A stretch of DNA of 64,000 nucleotides, from positions 1 to 64,000 of the forward strand of contig QANT01002154.1 in assembly GCA_003254885.1 (NCBI GenBank), read 5' to 3'. Shown piece by piece: positions 17,114-29,698 of this stretch; position 1 is the stretch's first letter; every line of letters starts with the position of its first letter. The notes under the pieces were generated by a model. The model was given only the letters and a program-made list of their open reading frames with translations. It was not told where the DNA came from and made no database searches. The position numbers and the translations under genes are program-made. The DNA is from Purshia tridentata (taxonomy: Eukaryota; Streptophyta; Magnoliopsida; Rosales; Rosaceae).

Positions 17114-19950
17114 ATGGCGGATATTGTTGATCATGGGGAAGGTACTGCACCCACCACCACTGTCAACATGTCCTCTAAGAAGAAGGAGCTTCTTTCTTCT
17201 GCCTTGAAGAGAACCAGTGAATGGTTTGCTTCCTTTCTTTCTTTTCTCTATTCTTTTTTACTTCTGTATATGTTTTTCTCTTGAAACTCCAATGATTTCT
17301 CCTCTTGAAAATATAGGCAGAAAAATAATGATGGTATCTTGAAACTTACAGGATTTTTTCTCAGGAGATTCCAAGTGATGTTAGTATTCATGTTGGAGGA
17401 GTTTCCTTCTCATTGCATAAGGTATATATCTTGTAGTTGTGTTTCATGTATCAAATTATGTGATCAGTAATATGAAGAAGAATTACTAATTAAGGCAATA
17501 ACTAATAAGTACATCTTCTGAATATAGAAAACTATATATGTAGGCTAAGTAGTAACTAATTGTTGTTTTAATGTATGGACCAACAAGAATCTAGCAGAAG
17601 TTAATTAACAAAACAGTAACTCATATGTTTTTTAACATTGATCACCTACTACAATTGTAGTTTCCTTTGGTTTCAAAGTGTGGATACATAAGGAAACTGG
17701 TATCAGAATCTAGTGATGCTGATACATCTGTGATTGAACTACCTGATGTTCCGGGAGGAGCAGAAGCCTTTGAACTTGCAGCGAAATTCTGTTATGGAAT
17801 AAATTTCGAGATAAGCACAGAAAACATTGCAATGCTGCGCTGCGCGGCAGAGTATCTTGTTATGACTGAGGAGTATGCGGTTGGGAACCTTGTGGGAAGG
17901 ACTGATGCCTACTTGAACGAAGTGGCGCTTAAGAACCTTGCAGGTGCAGTTTCTGTTTTACACATGTCAGAAAGCTTTCTCCCAATGGCAGAGAAAGTAA
18001 AATTGGTGAGCAGATGCATAGATGTAATTGCATATATAGCCAGCAAAGAGAGCCAATTTTGCATGTCTGGTAGGACGGAGAGTGGCAATGAGGGTGTGAT
18101 TTCTTCAGCAGTGTTTCATACAAAACCTGTTGTTGATTGGTGGGCTGAAGATTTGACTGTCCTTAGAATTGATATCTTCCAAAGGGTTCTGGTTGCAATG
18201 ATGGCAAGAGGGTTTAAGCAATATGCTCTTGGACCAATACTCATGCTCTATGCACAGAAATCTCTAAGAGGTTTGGTGAGATCTCACTCCACAATGCTAT
18301 ATTTTTCAATTTACTGCTTCACATCTTTACATTCTAAATCAACTTTTGGCATAGGAAATATTCGGAAAGGGGAGGAAGAAAATCGAGCCACGACAAGAGC
18401 ACGAGAAGAGAGTTGTCTTGGAAACAATAGTGAGTCTTCTGCCAAGGGAGAAAAATACAATGTCAGTCAGCTTTCTTTCTATGCTACTTCGTGCTGCAAA
18501 AAATCTAGAGACAACGGTTGCTTGCCAGCTTGATTTGGAGAAGAGAATGGGGTTGCAATTGGCACAGGTTGTTTTAGATGATCTCTTGATTCCCTCATAT
18601 TCCTTTACTGGGGACACAGTGTTTGATGTGGACACTGTGCAAAGGATCCTGATGAATTACCTTGAGTACGAAATGGATGGGAACTGTTTGGGTTACAATG
18701 CAGATAATGATTTTGTTTCTCCTGCACCAACTGACATGGAACGAGTTGGAAAGCTAATGGAGAACTACCTTGCCGAAATAGCTACTGACCGGAACTTATC
18801 TGTTTCAAAGTTCATTGGAATTGCTGAACTTATTCCAGAACAATCCAGGGCAACAGAAGATGGGATGTATAGAGCCATAGATATCTACCTAAAGGTACAC
18901 ATTCTTGTGTATAATTGTCTTAAGAGTGAATGCTATATCTGCAATGCTTAATATAACTTTTTGGTCTAAACAGTCATAATTTAAAAGAAAACTTTGTTTG
19001 ATAGAACAGTGTCTTTAAGCATTTCTACATTGCCGTACCGTTGTCCTACAAAAGAGAAAAGCAAAGCATTCAATGCAAATCAAATGTTGTAAAAGCTATG
19101 TTAATTAGTATTTAAGTGATTTTGAGATATTGAAAACATGTTGCCAGATTGTCAATATGACCAAACATTTATACAAAATTTTACATGATCAATAGTCCAG
19201 ATTGACAGTCTACCAACATAACATATCATATTGTTTGGAAAGATAGAATTTCTCTTTAAAAAATACCACAATTGATGGTTCTTATCCAGTCCTCTATAGA
19301 ATATGATGATTTTTCATATTTTGAAATCTCTTAGCTGAATTCATAGTGGCTGTTTCTTATAGAAATTGTCTTTAGAACACTTATTCTTTCGCTGTTTACA
19401 GGCACATCCTGCTCTAAGTGATATGGAGAGAAAGAAAGTGTGCAGCATGATGGACTGCCAGAAGCTCTCTCGTGAGGCCTGTGCTCATGCTGCTCAGAAT
19501 GACAGGCTTCCTGTTCAGACAGTGGTCCAAGTGCTCTACTACGAGCAACAACGCCTTCGAGATGTCATGAATGGTAATCTCATAGGTGGTGGTGAATCTT
19601 CTGTTCTTCCTTACAAAGGGAACTTGTACTCCACTGATATCCACCCAGTTCCTGATGAGCTCTCCATTTTACGTAGACAAAATGACGAGCTCAAAATAGA
19701 GTTGCTGAAAATGAAAATGAGGCTGAAAGAAATTGAAACATCTACTATGAGAACAACATCAGTGAGCAGTCCAATGGCAAACACTTCATCTTCTGCTGAT
19801 AAACCTCCCCTGCCTAGAAAATCATTTATGAACTCAGTGTCCAAAAAACTTGGGAGACTCTCTCCTTTTGTGCGTGCAGATGGATTGATACCTTCCAATG
19901 CCAAAGGCCGAACGAGACCTGGCAAAGATCGAAGGCATTCCATATCTTGA
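17114..19950 (+). CDS. SR1IP1: BTB/POZ-NPH3 protein, SR1IP1-like CUL3 adaptor, five exons
   Basis: Exons 17114-17223, 17352-17421, 17661-18275, 18355-18894 and 19402-19950 join to 627 residues, all with GT-AG introns. The BTB/POZ domain starts near residue 45 (PSDVSIHVGG, FSLHKFPLVSKCGYI, FELAAKFCYGINFEISTENI). The NPH3 domain begins at DWWAEDLTVLRIDIFQRVL and includes LPREKNTMSVSFLSMLLRAA and the conserved DGMYRAIDIYLKAHP junction. A short coiled coil follows (ELSILRRQNDELKIELLKMK), then a basic tail ending DRRHSIS. Proteins of this class act as substrate adaptors of CUL3 ubiquitin ligases. The closest family I recognise is SR1IP1 (At5g67385), reported to recruit the calmodulin-binding regulator CAMTA3/SR1 for degradation during immunity. 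A second in-frame Met at residue 19 (MSSKKKELLSSALKRTSEW) may be the real start, since it resembles the Arabidopsis N-terminus. Confidence 0.92.
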
Positions 19951-22490
19951 TGCGTTGGTTTGTTACTAAGCTCTATAGTACTTTATGAGAAATATTGTGC
20001 TTTTGTTGCTTTATTTATGAGGCTTGAGAAAATTATTAGCTTTAAAGTTAATCTATATTTTATCTTTGTTCTGCTTGTGTTGTGTCATTGTAAATAATAG
20101 CGTCATTGTGTTTTGAATAAGTTTACATAGTTCAGAGGCATTGAGTATAAAAGAGTGGAATGATTGAGTGTACTTTTTAGTTATTTCTGGCCAAAACTGG
20201 TAGCACTGTTAAGGGTTTAGCGCTACAGGAATGAATATATATGAGTTGTTGGGTAAATCCATTTAATCTTAAACCATTGTGGTCCATTTGGTCATCAAGA
20301 AGAGGCTGCAGGAAGAAGAAACCAAAAAGAAAAAGGTGCACTCTTAATGCCATTGCTGCATACATGAAAGAACAAAATGGAAATGAAATAGCATTCCAAA
20401 TTTCCAATCAATATGAGAAATAGAATCCAATACCAGAAACTAGCCCTCTATCAGTACCTTTTGGAAAGATTTGTAATTAACAATCTGTCATATGCACGCC
20501 AATTTCATTGAAAAATGATTTAGGCACCCTCCTGTTCGAGATGTTCTAAATAGTTACTTCTGTTTGTAATTATTACAAGTGGGGTGACCATCTGTTAATG
20601 ATCAAACTATAATTCATCTCAACCAAAAGTAGACCTTCTGGCCCAGAGGTGCAGTACCAGTCTACCAGACCATAGCCGTTAGTGGGGTCTGTATTTAAAT
20701 TATTAAATCTTTTGTGATAGTCTTTGAAAAAGTAAAGAGTACTAGCTCCACAACAGACTAGCGGTATAGCACGTTGATCATGTCGGAGGCAAATTATCAT
20801 GGAACCCAAAAGATGAGAGTTTTTAAATATTAGAACTCTTTATGACTGATGGACACTTACTGAAATTTAAAGATTGTCATTTGGTTTGCTTAGAGACATT
20901 GATTAATTAAAATGGCCATTCTTGTTCATCTGGTGGCAGATAGACAATAATGAATTGAACTCTTCTATTTCTTATTGATGGGACAATGTTTCAAATTCAG
21001 TACTCTAGGATATAAAAATCATATATTAATGAAAATGGGGAGGTATGAATCATTGAGAATGTTCTTTAAGTTGTTTAATTGACTCTAACCTCTCTTATAT
21101 GATGCCATTTCCAATAAGGTTTTTAAGTTCGATATTGGTCTATTTTCTAGTAGGTTAAGTTATTAGAATCTAATGTTTATCTGACATCTGAACACAATGA
21201 CGCCCTCCAGTCAATCAGAACCTATAATTCAAATCCATGATGAAACAGCATTCAGAGAGAATCAGACTTTATCAGCTCAGTAGAATTAATGGACTTTAGA
21301 TTCCACAGGTTCCCACTTTTCCCACTATTTCAAGCACTAGTTTCCCAATGGTGATGCTGAGGTGCAACTGTGCCACAAGGGGAGTCATTACAGAACATAC
21401 TATATTTGCTCATCACTTGTTCTCATTTTGGATAACTCATAACTGCATGGTACAAGTAAATTGTATGTTTATGACAATTCCCTCAAGAACCCACTTCAAT
21501 AGATAATGTTTCCATGTGATTAGTTATGGTCAGAAATCTTAGCCAAAAGAAAAAAGTTATAAAAGACTTTGCAAACAAGACATCACTACATTAGGATTTA
21601 ATCAAAACAAAGCTACAGTCATGAGCAAGTTGCACTTCTGTCTTGGGATGTAGGACCTAAAAAGACCTTGCTAGATTTCATTATTTGATTAATGTAGGCC
21701 AATCTTTTTTGCCTTTTTCTTTTTCCATAATTCCCTGTAAACTTCAGTCCAAGCATATCCCTTGACTTAGTAAACTTTGTGATGTCATACAGAATATATA
21801 TGACTGATGACAAAGCCAATGAAATATAAGGTCAAATTTGAAATTGAAAGTGGATATGAATTCGTTGTCTTGGTATATTGCTTAGCTTTTGAAAGTACAA
21901 ACAACCTTGATTTATAATATATGATTCAATTTAGAATTCAAGTGATGCTAAAATTTAGTAGGTATTGTTGATTAAAGAGAATTTACTCTCTTTCAAGTTT
22001 CAACAATGTTGCTGAAACATATTTGAGTTTGTTTGTCTTGAGGTTTGGAGTTCCTCCTTGACAGAAAATGAATAAGGTTGTACAGCTGTACAAGACAATT
22101 TTCTTTTGTCAGCAGAAGCTGTTTGTATACATCATATTGAGATGGAAAGATTCCCTTTTATCTTAAAGGACAATTAGACTTCTGGTTGGTATACACCAGA
22201 AATTGTGACATGATTGAGATCCACTGTTACTGGTTGGTATTCCCAACTTTATTTCATCATGTTCATTATATTTCTTAATTTCTAAGGGACTTAAAAATAA
22301 ATAAATAAATAAATAAAGCAAGGGGAGAGAAATTAACGATCTTTACACAAAACTCTCCACCCATCATCACACTAGAAATGAACTAATCAGAAACCACCAA
22401 AATATCACTCACAAATTAGTCAATAAGAAGCTATCTAAAATCACATCATCATATAGACCCTAGAAAGAAGATATTAGAAGAAATTTTTCA
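19951..22490. other. Convergent intergenic region after the SR1IP1-like gene
   Basis: The first 200-300 bases are probably the SR1IP1-like 3' UTR, and those just before 22491 the 3' UTR of the 218-aa gene. A five-copy run of AATA lies near 22290-22315. I see no other gene; the open frames here are short and without family features. Confidence 0.55.
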
Positions 22491-23255
22491 TCAAGTCATG
22501 TTCAAGCTCAAAACTTGGAAAAGCCAAGGAGGCAATTTTAGCCTCTCATCCTGTCTCAATTGTTCTTCGACAACAAGATCAATGCTGCTGCTGTTGCTGT
22601 TTAATTTACTCCCACTTCTATGGTACCCTGAGGTCATGTCAGGCACCACATGCCCATGTTTACTTCTGATCTGATGATGGGCCCTCCTGGAAGTACTTGT
22701 CCTATTTACATGGCTGGATCCAGTAGAAGAAGAAGAGAAACTTGGCCCTGAATCTGATGTTAGTGGTGCCTCTGCTCTCTTCCTTCTGTTGCTGTTGTTG
22801 TTGTATCTGGTGGGGCCCAGAGTCAACTCAATCTCACTCTCATCTATGATCTCTTCTACCACCCCACCATCATCTCCATCTGTGTCTGCAATGTACTCTT
22901 CTGCAACATCAGCAGGCTGTTCTAAGTCTAGTTTCCTTTGTCTGCAATTCAGTAATTGATGACTGAAACTGGTTTCATTCTGTAAATTCCAACTCTCTTT
23001 TTTGTGTCCAATGGTACTTTTCATCAACACCTTCTGGATATGGTATAGGCGGTGGAGTTCATATACCTGCAAAGCACTAACTCACTTCAGAAACAATGCT
23101 ATTATATACATACTGATCAGTAGTAATTGTATATATGCCTTAAAAAAAAGTGAAATAGGTAGAATTATAAGTACCTGTTCCTTGAATGTTTCTTCATGCT
23201 TTAAAATGGCTATCCTCATGTACTCCTTATCATATGGCTTGAGAAGCTTCTCCAT
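22491..23255 (-). CDS. Uncharacterised plant protein, 218 aa, VYELHRLY motif and EAR-like motif
   Basis: Exons 23255-23175 and 23066-22491 join (phase 0, GT-AG) to 218 residues. The conserved head reads MEKLLKPYDKEYMRIAIL, then KHEETFKEQVYELHRLYHIQ. The VYELHRLYxIQ segment is the hallmark I know from the N-terminus of plant DUF863 proteins, here in a much shorter protein. The middle is acidic (YIADTDGDDGGVVEEIIDES), followed by IELTLGP, an LxL-type EAR-like motif of the kind that recruits TOPLESS co-repressors. A Ser/Arg/His-rich stretch and a terminal PPWLFQVLSLNMT follow. No enzymatic domain, signal peptide or membrane segment is visible. A nuclear co-regulator is only a guess. Position next to SR1IP1 suggests it corresponds to At5g67390, which I recall as unknown. 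A multi-exon 5' leader may exist upstream. Confidence 0.85.
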
Positions 23256-24532
23256 TGAAGCTTAATTTAGGTTGCAGTACTTGTTGAGTGCTTGTTGAAA
23301 GTTCTTCTGCCCACAATAATATATATATGAATTGTGAAGGTCAACAGTACCTTTATCTCCAAGAACTTGGGCTCAGCTCAGATATGCATCCTGATTTGCA
23401 TATCCTTTATCTGACAATGATTCTCTTTCTCCCCTAGTATATCTGCCAACTGAAGAAAAGCAGCAAATATAACTTCGAGCTAACATTTAATGCCCTTGAA
23501 TTAGGATGGTTTATATTCTGCAAAAAACAAAGAGAAAAGTAGTACTGGTATAATGAGAAGTTTCAAGCACCAATACAAATGGATGATAACATCAACTGCT
23601 TTTAGTATTATTTGTCTGCTTGTTTGCCCTATTCTCCTTCTATCAGTCATTTTGGACCACAATAATAAGTTCCTATACAAAAATATCTTCCAGCTTGACA
23701 GGGGTATCAGTTCCATGATTCCATCAGCACAGTACTACTCTATCATGTGTGGCTAACTCTTTGGAATTATTTTATGTTTTTCTCATTTTCCTGCATCTCA
23801 GCTACCCATTTTGGAATTTAATTTTGTTTTTTTCCCCTTTTATTTAACAAGTAATTAAACATTCTTTTCTTTTCATATTCCCTATTTCCCAGATCTTGAT
23901 ATCATGAATGTCATATACAGTTGCAAACAGTATGGGCTGATAATTAGGACACCACATAAAACTGACACTGCATATATTCAACCTTTCTCATATTTGGTAG
24001 CTGCAATTTGTAAGTGGTTAATTTTTGTTTTCATTTACATTTGAACTGACAGACCCTATTTATGGTTCTCTTATCAAAATTCCAGCATTCTATTCTTTAT
24101 AATAATTTTCAAGAAAGACCAATTACTCAGTTGTTGGATCATTTTGTCTTACTTGTCCAACATAATTGCCAACTTGAATTAATGAAATGACCATAGTATG
24201 GTTGTTTAGATATCATAATTTCAAACCCAAATGCACAATTTTTCATAAGCCTAAAACAGAACACACATAGAACACACAAACTCACACACATAGAAAAATT
24301 GTATTCTTTCCTATATCCCCCCAACAGTGAATTCAGAGATAGAGAGAGAGAGAGAGAGAGTGATGTGGCCAAGAGAATAATCAAGTTTGAATTTCTGACC
24401 TGCAGTAAGAGGTACTTCAAGAGCTGAGGAGATTACACCTTGTAGTGTTCTTTCCAAGAAGAAGCAAAAACCAGAAAGAAAAGTACTGTTTGAAGGAAAG
24501 GCAAAAAGCTCTTCATACAGACATATATATAG
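23256..24532 (-). promoter_or_regulatory. Inferred promoter and spliced 5' leader of the 218-aa protein gene
   Basis: On the minus strand a TATA-like CTATATATATG lies at 24532-24522. About 30 bases downstream begins a pyrimidine-rich candidate leader exon (about 24495-24400) ending CTGCAG|GTCAG. A second candidate exon (23449-23351) sits between TTCTTCAG and AAAG|GTACTG. A third starts at 23306 after GTGGGCAG and runs to the ATG. The three sets of splice borders fit one transcript, but this is read from motifs only. Confidence 0.35.
24341..24361. repeat. (GA)n microsatellite
   Basis: About ten AG units in an uninterrupted run, inside the inferred first leader intron of the neighbouring gene. 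A likely length-polymorphic marker. Confidence 0.95.
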
Positions 24533-25641
24533 AGTACCCCCCCCAACTTCAGCAACAGCTAGCTCTCTGTTTGATAGAATATGAACTTGCCTTCACATTC
24601 CCCATCAGTATATACTACTGCAAACACATAAGTATAAAATAAAATATATATAACTTGAAGAATTTAAGAATATCTCTCTTTCACACAGAACCCAAAGTGT
24701 TTGTTGCAGTGATTGGGGTTTGAGGCATGCCAAACAAATCCCAGTGCCCCAGCCAATGTGATTCAAGGTTTGTGAAAGAGATGCCTCAGACAACTCCAGC
24801 AATGCCAATATATTAAAATTAATTTAAAATATAACAAAGAGATTTTGAGTTTATATTTTATTGTGTATATATATATATATATACACAATAATTTGATGAT
24901 GTATATTGTATAATTATATATATATAATTGTTAAGGATCACAAGGTACATCGCTCAACTCAAGACAATGATTAGAATAACAGCTTAACACCTACAACAGT
25001 GAATCACATGCTCCAAGAATTATATATTTCAAGCAACAGTTGTCTCGATTAGATATATACGTATTGATTGTACAAGTTTGTACAACACTACAAGGGATGT
25101 TAATGTGATTAAAAGAGTACAGTAGCATGGCCTGGCCCGCAGACAATTAGATCACGACCGTACGATATGTGGGTACCTCTGAAAACAGTACATCAATCTC
25201 CAAACAGCCTAGACTGGCCACAGGATCTCAAATCCAACGCATATGACATATATATACAAAATATATCTTATATAAAACTGTGATTTTTCTTTTTATTTTT
25301 GGCTTCGAATTATTCCTTTTTGTTTAATTGAGGAAGGGTAAAGTTTAAGAAATCATGTATTCTTTGTAATGTAAGATCATGGGTGGCGCTGAGTTGTTAT
25401 ATTCTTAAAAAATGCTCATTTTAATTTGTAATTTAATATACATTACGAAATTTTCTTTTATCAGAAAATCTAATATATACTGTTAAATTGTCAATATGAA
25501 TCATTTACTATAGAAACATATATAGCATGTTAGATACATCGTATGAGAACATTAATATGTAATGTTTCTTTGGAAAATATTTGACATTTTATAAAATCAA
25601 ACTGTCAATCCAAACAAGACATATATAGTAGAATAAAACTT

Positions 25642-25775
25642 TGTTAGTATAGTGACATAGTCCCACATTGCTTGGACATATCTAGAATATGCTACATGGG
25701 CACTCTTTCCTTGCTAGCTGGTTTAATTTTTATAAGAATAAGTTCTACCAATTTGTTTAACATGGTATTAAAGCC
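25642..25775 (+). mobile_element. TRIM-like LTR with adjoining primer-binding site
   Basis: A 121-bp segment begins TGTTA and ends TAACA (25642-25762), the TG...CA ends expected of a long terminal repeat. Directly after it comes TGGTATTAAAGCC, an 11 of 13 match to TGGTATCAGAGCC, the primer-binding site complementary to the 3' end of initiator Met-tRNA. The LTR carries AGTCCCACATTGC, a phrase common in short plant LTRs. No coding domain or second LTR is visible, so this is a truncated non-autonomous retroelement of TRIM size. Confidence 0.6.
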
Positions 25776-26010
25776 AATTAGTGTACTGCAAAGATGAGTC
25801 AAGTCCTGGATGGCGACTGTACCTATGTACAACTCTTGTTATTATCATAGCATTGATTCTCAATGAAATTCTTACTAATAAGACCATCATTATATAACCT
25901 AATGAAAATTATCATTATTTTTAAAATAAAATTAACAAGAGTGATTAAAGTTAATGATAACTTTCATATACTATATAATTTTTTGTTAAAGGGTATGAGT
26001 TAACTGTGAA

Positions 26011-26035
26011 TTTTTTTTTTTTTTTTTTTTTTTTT
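26011..26035. repeat. Poly-T run of 25
   Basis: An uninterrupted run of 25 T. It could be the end of a decayed retroposon or simple slippage; no flanking element was recognised. Confidence 0.9.
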
Positions 26036-26653
26036 CAAAATGAATAATACTAAGAAATATCACGCATGTTGTACACCTAAGAATAAGCAAGAGACCCATC
26101 ACAATGATTATAGCCGTTTATTGGGCATGTGAGTGGGGGTGTTATAAAAATAAAAGGTACATATGATATCATATCAAACGGTCCAGATAAGTGGACCCAA
26201 ATGACAGTAGTGAATATATATATATATATGTGAAATGACTATATATAAAACACAAATTCGATGGCAGATGGTAGATGGAAAAACGATATATTTATGTTTT
26301 TGGTGGAGTACGTGAATTTTGTCATTTTGTCATTTTAATTTATGCTTTGGAGTGGAGACAGAAAGATTGGAATAGAAGATCCAATTAATCCAACTCCAAG
26401 ACCATGAAAAATTCTGAAAAATCGAAAGGGATGAAGGATTTGGTCGCATCATGCATGGCAAGTTAAACAAAAATAAAATAAAATAAAAGAATAAAAAAAA
26501 ATTATATATGAATCGATGAGTGCAACATCGTGGTTACCAAGAAGCATAGAGCTTGTTTTTAGGTTTGTGTGGAGTTTCGTGATCTCCAGGTATTTTATAC
26601 GTTTCTTTCTCGTCATCGATCTCGTGATGTATTGTTTAAGATAACAGACAGAC

Positions 26654-26679
26654 AGAGAGAGAGAGAGAGAGAGAGAGAG
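26654..26679. repeat. (GA)n microsatellite
   Basis: About 13 AG units, directly before a GC-rich short open frame. In plants GA runs are common in 5' leaders, which is why the following frame is listed at all. Confidence 0.95.
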
Positions 26680-26691
26680 GGACACGGAAGC

Positions 26692-26814
26692 ATGCGTTGC
26701 CGGTGCGAGGAGGTGCAGTCGTATGGGGCGGTGGGTCCATTGGGTTTGCTGAAAAGCCTGAGCCCCGGCCTTGCGCTGTTCTTTGGTCCCACGGACTCAC
26801 CCATGCCCACTTGA
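26692..26814 (+). CDS. Possible 40-codon small ORF in a GC-rich island
   Basis: ATG at 26692 opens a 40-residue frame starting MRCRCEEVQSYGAVGPLGLL and ending TDSPMPT. The segment is clearly richer in G and C than the surrounding desert and follows a GA-rich leader-like run. I recognise no family. The antisense frame is equally open, so composition alone may explain it. It is a candidate only. Confidence 0.15.
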   Translation: MRCRCEEVQSYGAVGPLGLLKSLSPGLALFFGPTDSPMPT

Positions 26815-27511
26815 TACACAAACTCAGTGAGAGGGAAAAAAACAAAAACAGTTTCAATGTTCGATTTATTTTTATTTTTCATGGTCCTAATAAAACTCAC
26901 AACAACTGCATTTTCAATGGATGAAAATAATAGGAAATTTAAGAGCTTTATGAGTTTCAAATTCTCCGTATAGCCATGTAAGAGAAGATGTTAGCTTAAT
27001 ATACATTATTAACGTATACTTTATCCGCATCAACATTTAATTAAGAGGTCAAAGAGTAATTAATAAGCATAAACTTTACATAAATTAAGTTTTTACATGT
27101 GTTTTGCATGCATTTTATATAAGAACCATCAAGTATATATAGATGGTAAAATTTGCATTTTAACTTTGAGAGAGATAGGGAGGGAGGAGGCATTAGGCAG
27201 TAACTAGGGAAGGGTCCCAGAACTTTAATTTGGTACTATATATGGAATTATGGAGTGTGTCTCAAGATTTCAAGACTTGACTCAGCGAAGGAATCTAATG
27301 ACTGCCACAATATATAATATATAGTTCAAAAAACTATATAATTGAAGTTGTAATCTTATTTGCCAAAAAAAAAAGAGAAGAAGAAATCATAATCAAGTTT
27401 CGAAATATTCGAGTGACGATTCTTTCTTCTTTGGTCGAAGTGGGATGATTCTTGCAAATTTTTATTTTTGTTAATTATTGCCAAGGCTAATTTATTGAAG
27501 AAGATTAAAGG

Positions 27512-27972
27512 CCAATACGACTTTAGTTTAGTCCGCAAGTTTGCAAAATTTGAAGTTAGGGAGGTTTTTGCCAAATCATTATTTGGTCTTTTTTTATCGG
27601 AGTAGGTCCTAAATTTATAAATCAAAGGAAAGCCATTTTAGCTTGGCTTGAAGGGATTTAGTTTCAAATTGAAGCTTATCCAATTTGGCTCAAAGGTTTT
27701 GAATTAGAAATTGATCAATCAACACCGAAATTCTCTCAAACTCAGATAAATTTTTGATTAAATTGGTAATACCATGTGAACATGCATGTCATGGAGTAAT
27801 ACAGTTGCACACGAATTCTTTTCAAGTTAAACCAATACGGCTTCAGTTTGGTCCACAACTTACTTTTGAATCATGAAATTGCTCAAAACCAAAAACCCTT
27901 TTAAATCTATCAAACCCCTTTTGAGTCCAACCAGTAGGACTTTAGGTTATAGTCCACAAGTTTGCAAAATTT
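27512..27972 (+). repeat. Three dispersed copies of a GTCCACAAGTTTGCAAAATTT-type repeat
   Basis: Related segments at about 27512-27552, 27832-27860 and 27929-27972 share the layout CCAATACGACTTTAG, then TTTAGTCC(G/A)CAAG; the first and last continue TTTGCAAAATTT. They may be pieces of one decayed repeat or an old local duplication. Confidence 0.55.
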
Positions 27973-29216
27973 TTCGCCATTTTCAATGTTGATCACCACT
28001 ATGAAGTTAGAAAGTACTTGCTAGGTAGATAAATTTTTATGACCATCTTATTATGTTTTGAATAAACTGTGAATATGAACCACACATTCAACTAAGTGTC
28101 AGTTTAATTATTTATTTAGATACACAGCCATAAACAACTAAGAGAGCACTGTATTCATTCTAATGTCTTCTATTATATTCAAGTTGGAGTAGTTACCAAC
28201 TAAGCAACATTGGAATGTTATGAAGTATACAATACCTAATTAATTGTAATTTTGGAGTTACTCTTGATATAATTGGCATGACCTCTATGCTAAGAGAAAT
28301 TTTAATATGAGAGTCTTACTAGTGGTTTATTAGATTTTGAGATACTCTTTATATTGTTAATTAGTTTTAAAATAAATGTCTAGCTAGATTCCTTCACTCT
28401 AATATTATCTAGATCATAACTCTGTATAATATCCCATAATTTGTATAGTGAAAGATTTTATTCTTCTTGTTGGTGGATGTAGACTCAAAATATTATCTAG
28501 GACAGGTGGACTTAAAAATAGTGAAGACAAACAAATGTGATGCATGCGTGTTGACTTAACAAAGATCCCAAAATAACACTTAGACAAAAGTTATTTTCTA
28601 TTCATTAATCCTAATTAAGCTGAAAATAAAACAGCAAAAAGAGAGCTACATGAATCATCATATATTTTCTCCTTTTTATCTTTCTTTTTCTTAATTTCTA
28701 CTTCTCTGGCCAACTTTTACATAAAGTTGTTATACAAGAAAGGACTAAGGAGCACATGTTGATGAATTTGTGGTCTACTTTCTTTAAAATTAATCGGATA
28801 GGGACTTATAGGGATAATTAATTAAGATTCTTCTTGAGATCGACGTGGGCATGTCATGGTATTTCAATTTAATTATTTGTCAACCACTGTTGAGAAGATT
28901 AAGGGGGTCCCGACCCTCTCTGTCAATGCAAAATTATTGGTTCAGTTCAATTATCACGGGGTGGATTAAAAATTATATGTACGTAGAGTGATGATTTTTA
29001 GTTTTCATTTTTCGGGGAACCAAACACAAACAATATTCTTATAAAATTCGTTAATGCTAATGATGATGTATGGTGGAATCTTCGATGTAATTAATGTTAA
29101 ATTAATCTGGGTTTTTGGTTTTTGTGATCAGTGTACAAGGCGATGGTGGTGGTACACGTGGTGTTATCTGTCCCACATTGCACCTTGCAGCAAGCTTGCA
29201 CTTTAGGCATTTGGTT

Positions 29217-29698
29217 AGGGGAGGAATGCTATATGCCTTCTCTTTGTGTCTTCTCTCTTCTTTTGTTCATTTGATAATTTAATCTCACGATCGGAACCGT
29301 TCAATATTAAGATCATTATTTATAGATCAACTCTGCAAAAAATTATCCAAATCAGAAATCGTTTAGTCATCTAACTGTTATCAAATAAATAGATGGTTTT
29401 GATAACAGTTAAATTCACTGTTAGTTATTTGATAATAGTTAGATGACTAAATGATTTCTGATTTGAATAATTTTTTGCAGAGTTAATCTATAAATGATGA
29501 TCTTGATATTGAAAAGTTATTTGATAATAGTTAGATGACTAAACGATTTCTAATTTGAATAATTTTTTGCAGAGTTGATTTATAAATGATGATCTTGATA
29601 TTGAACGGTTCCGATCATGAGATTAAATTGTAAAATGAACAAAAGAAGAGAGAAGGCACAAGAATAAAGCACAAAGAGAAGGCACATAGCATTTCCCT
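29217..29698. mobile_element. Long-hairpin MITE with a duplicated right arm
   Basis: The left arm (29217 to about 29400) is the near-perfect reverse complement of the right arm (29517-29698) over about 180 bp. Shared landmarks are AATGCTAT(A/G)TGCC near the ends, GATCGGAACCGTTCAATAT, and CTCTGCAAAAAATTAT. A 92-bp part of the right arm is duplicated in tandem (29425-29516 and 29517-29608). There is no transposase. The flanks share TTTGGT, but no clean target duplication can be fixed. It belongs to the same family as 35648-35882. Confidence 0.8.
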
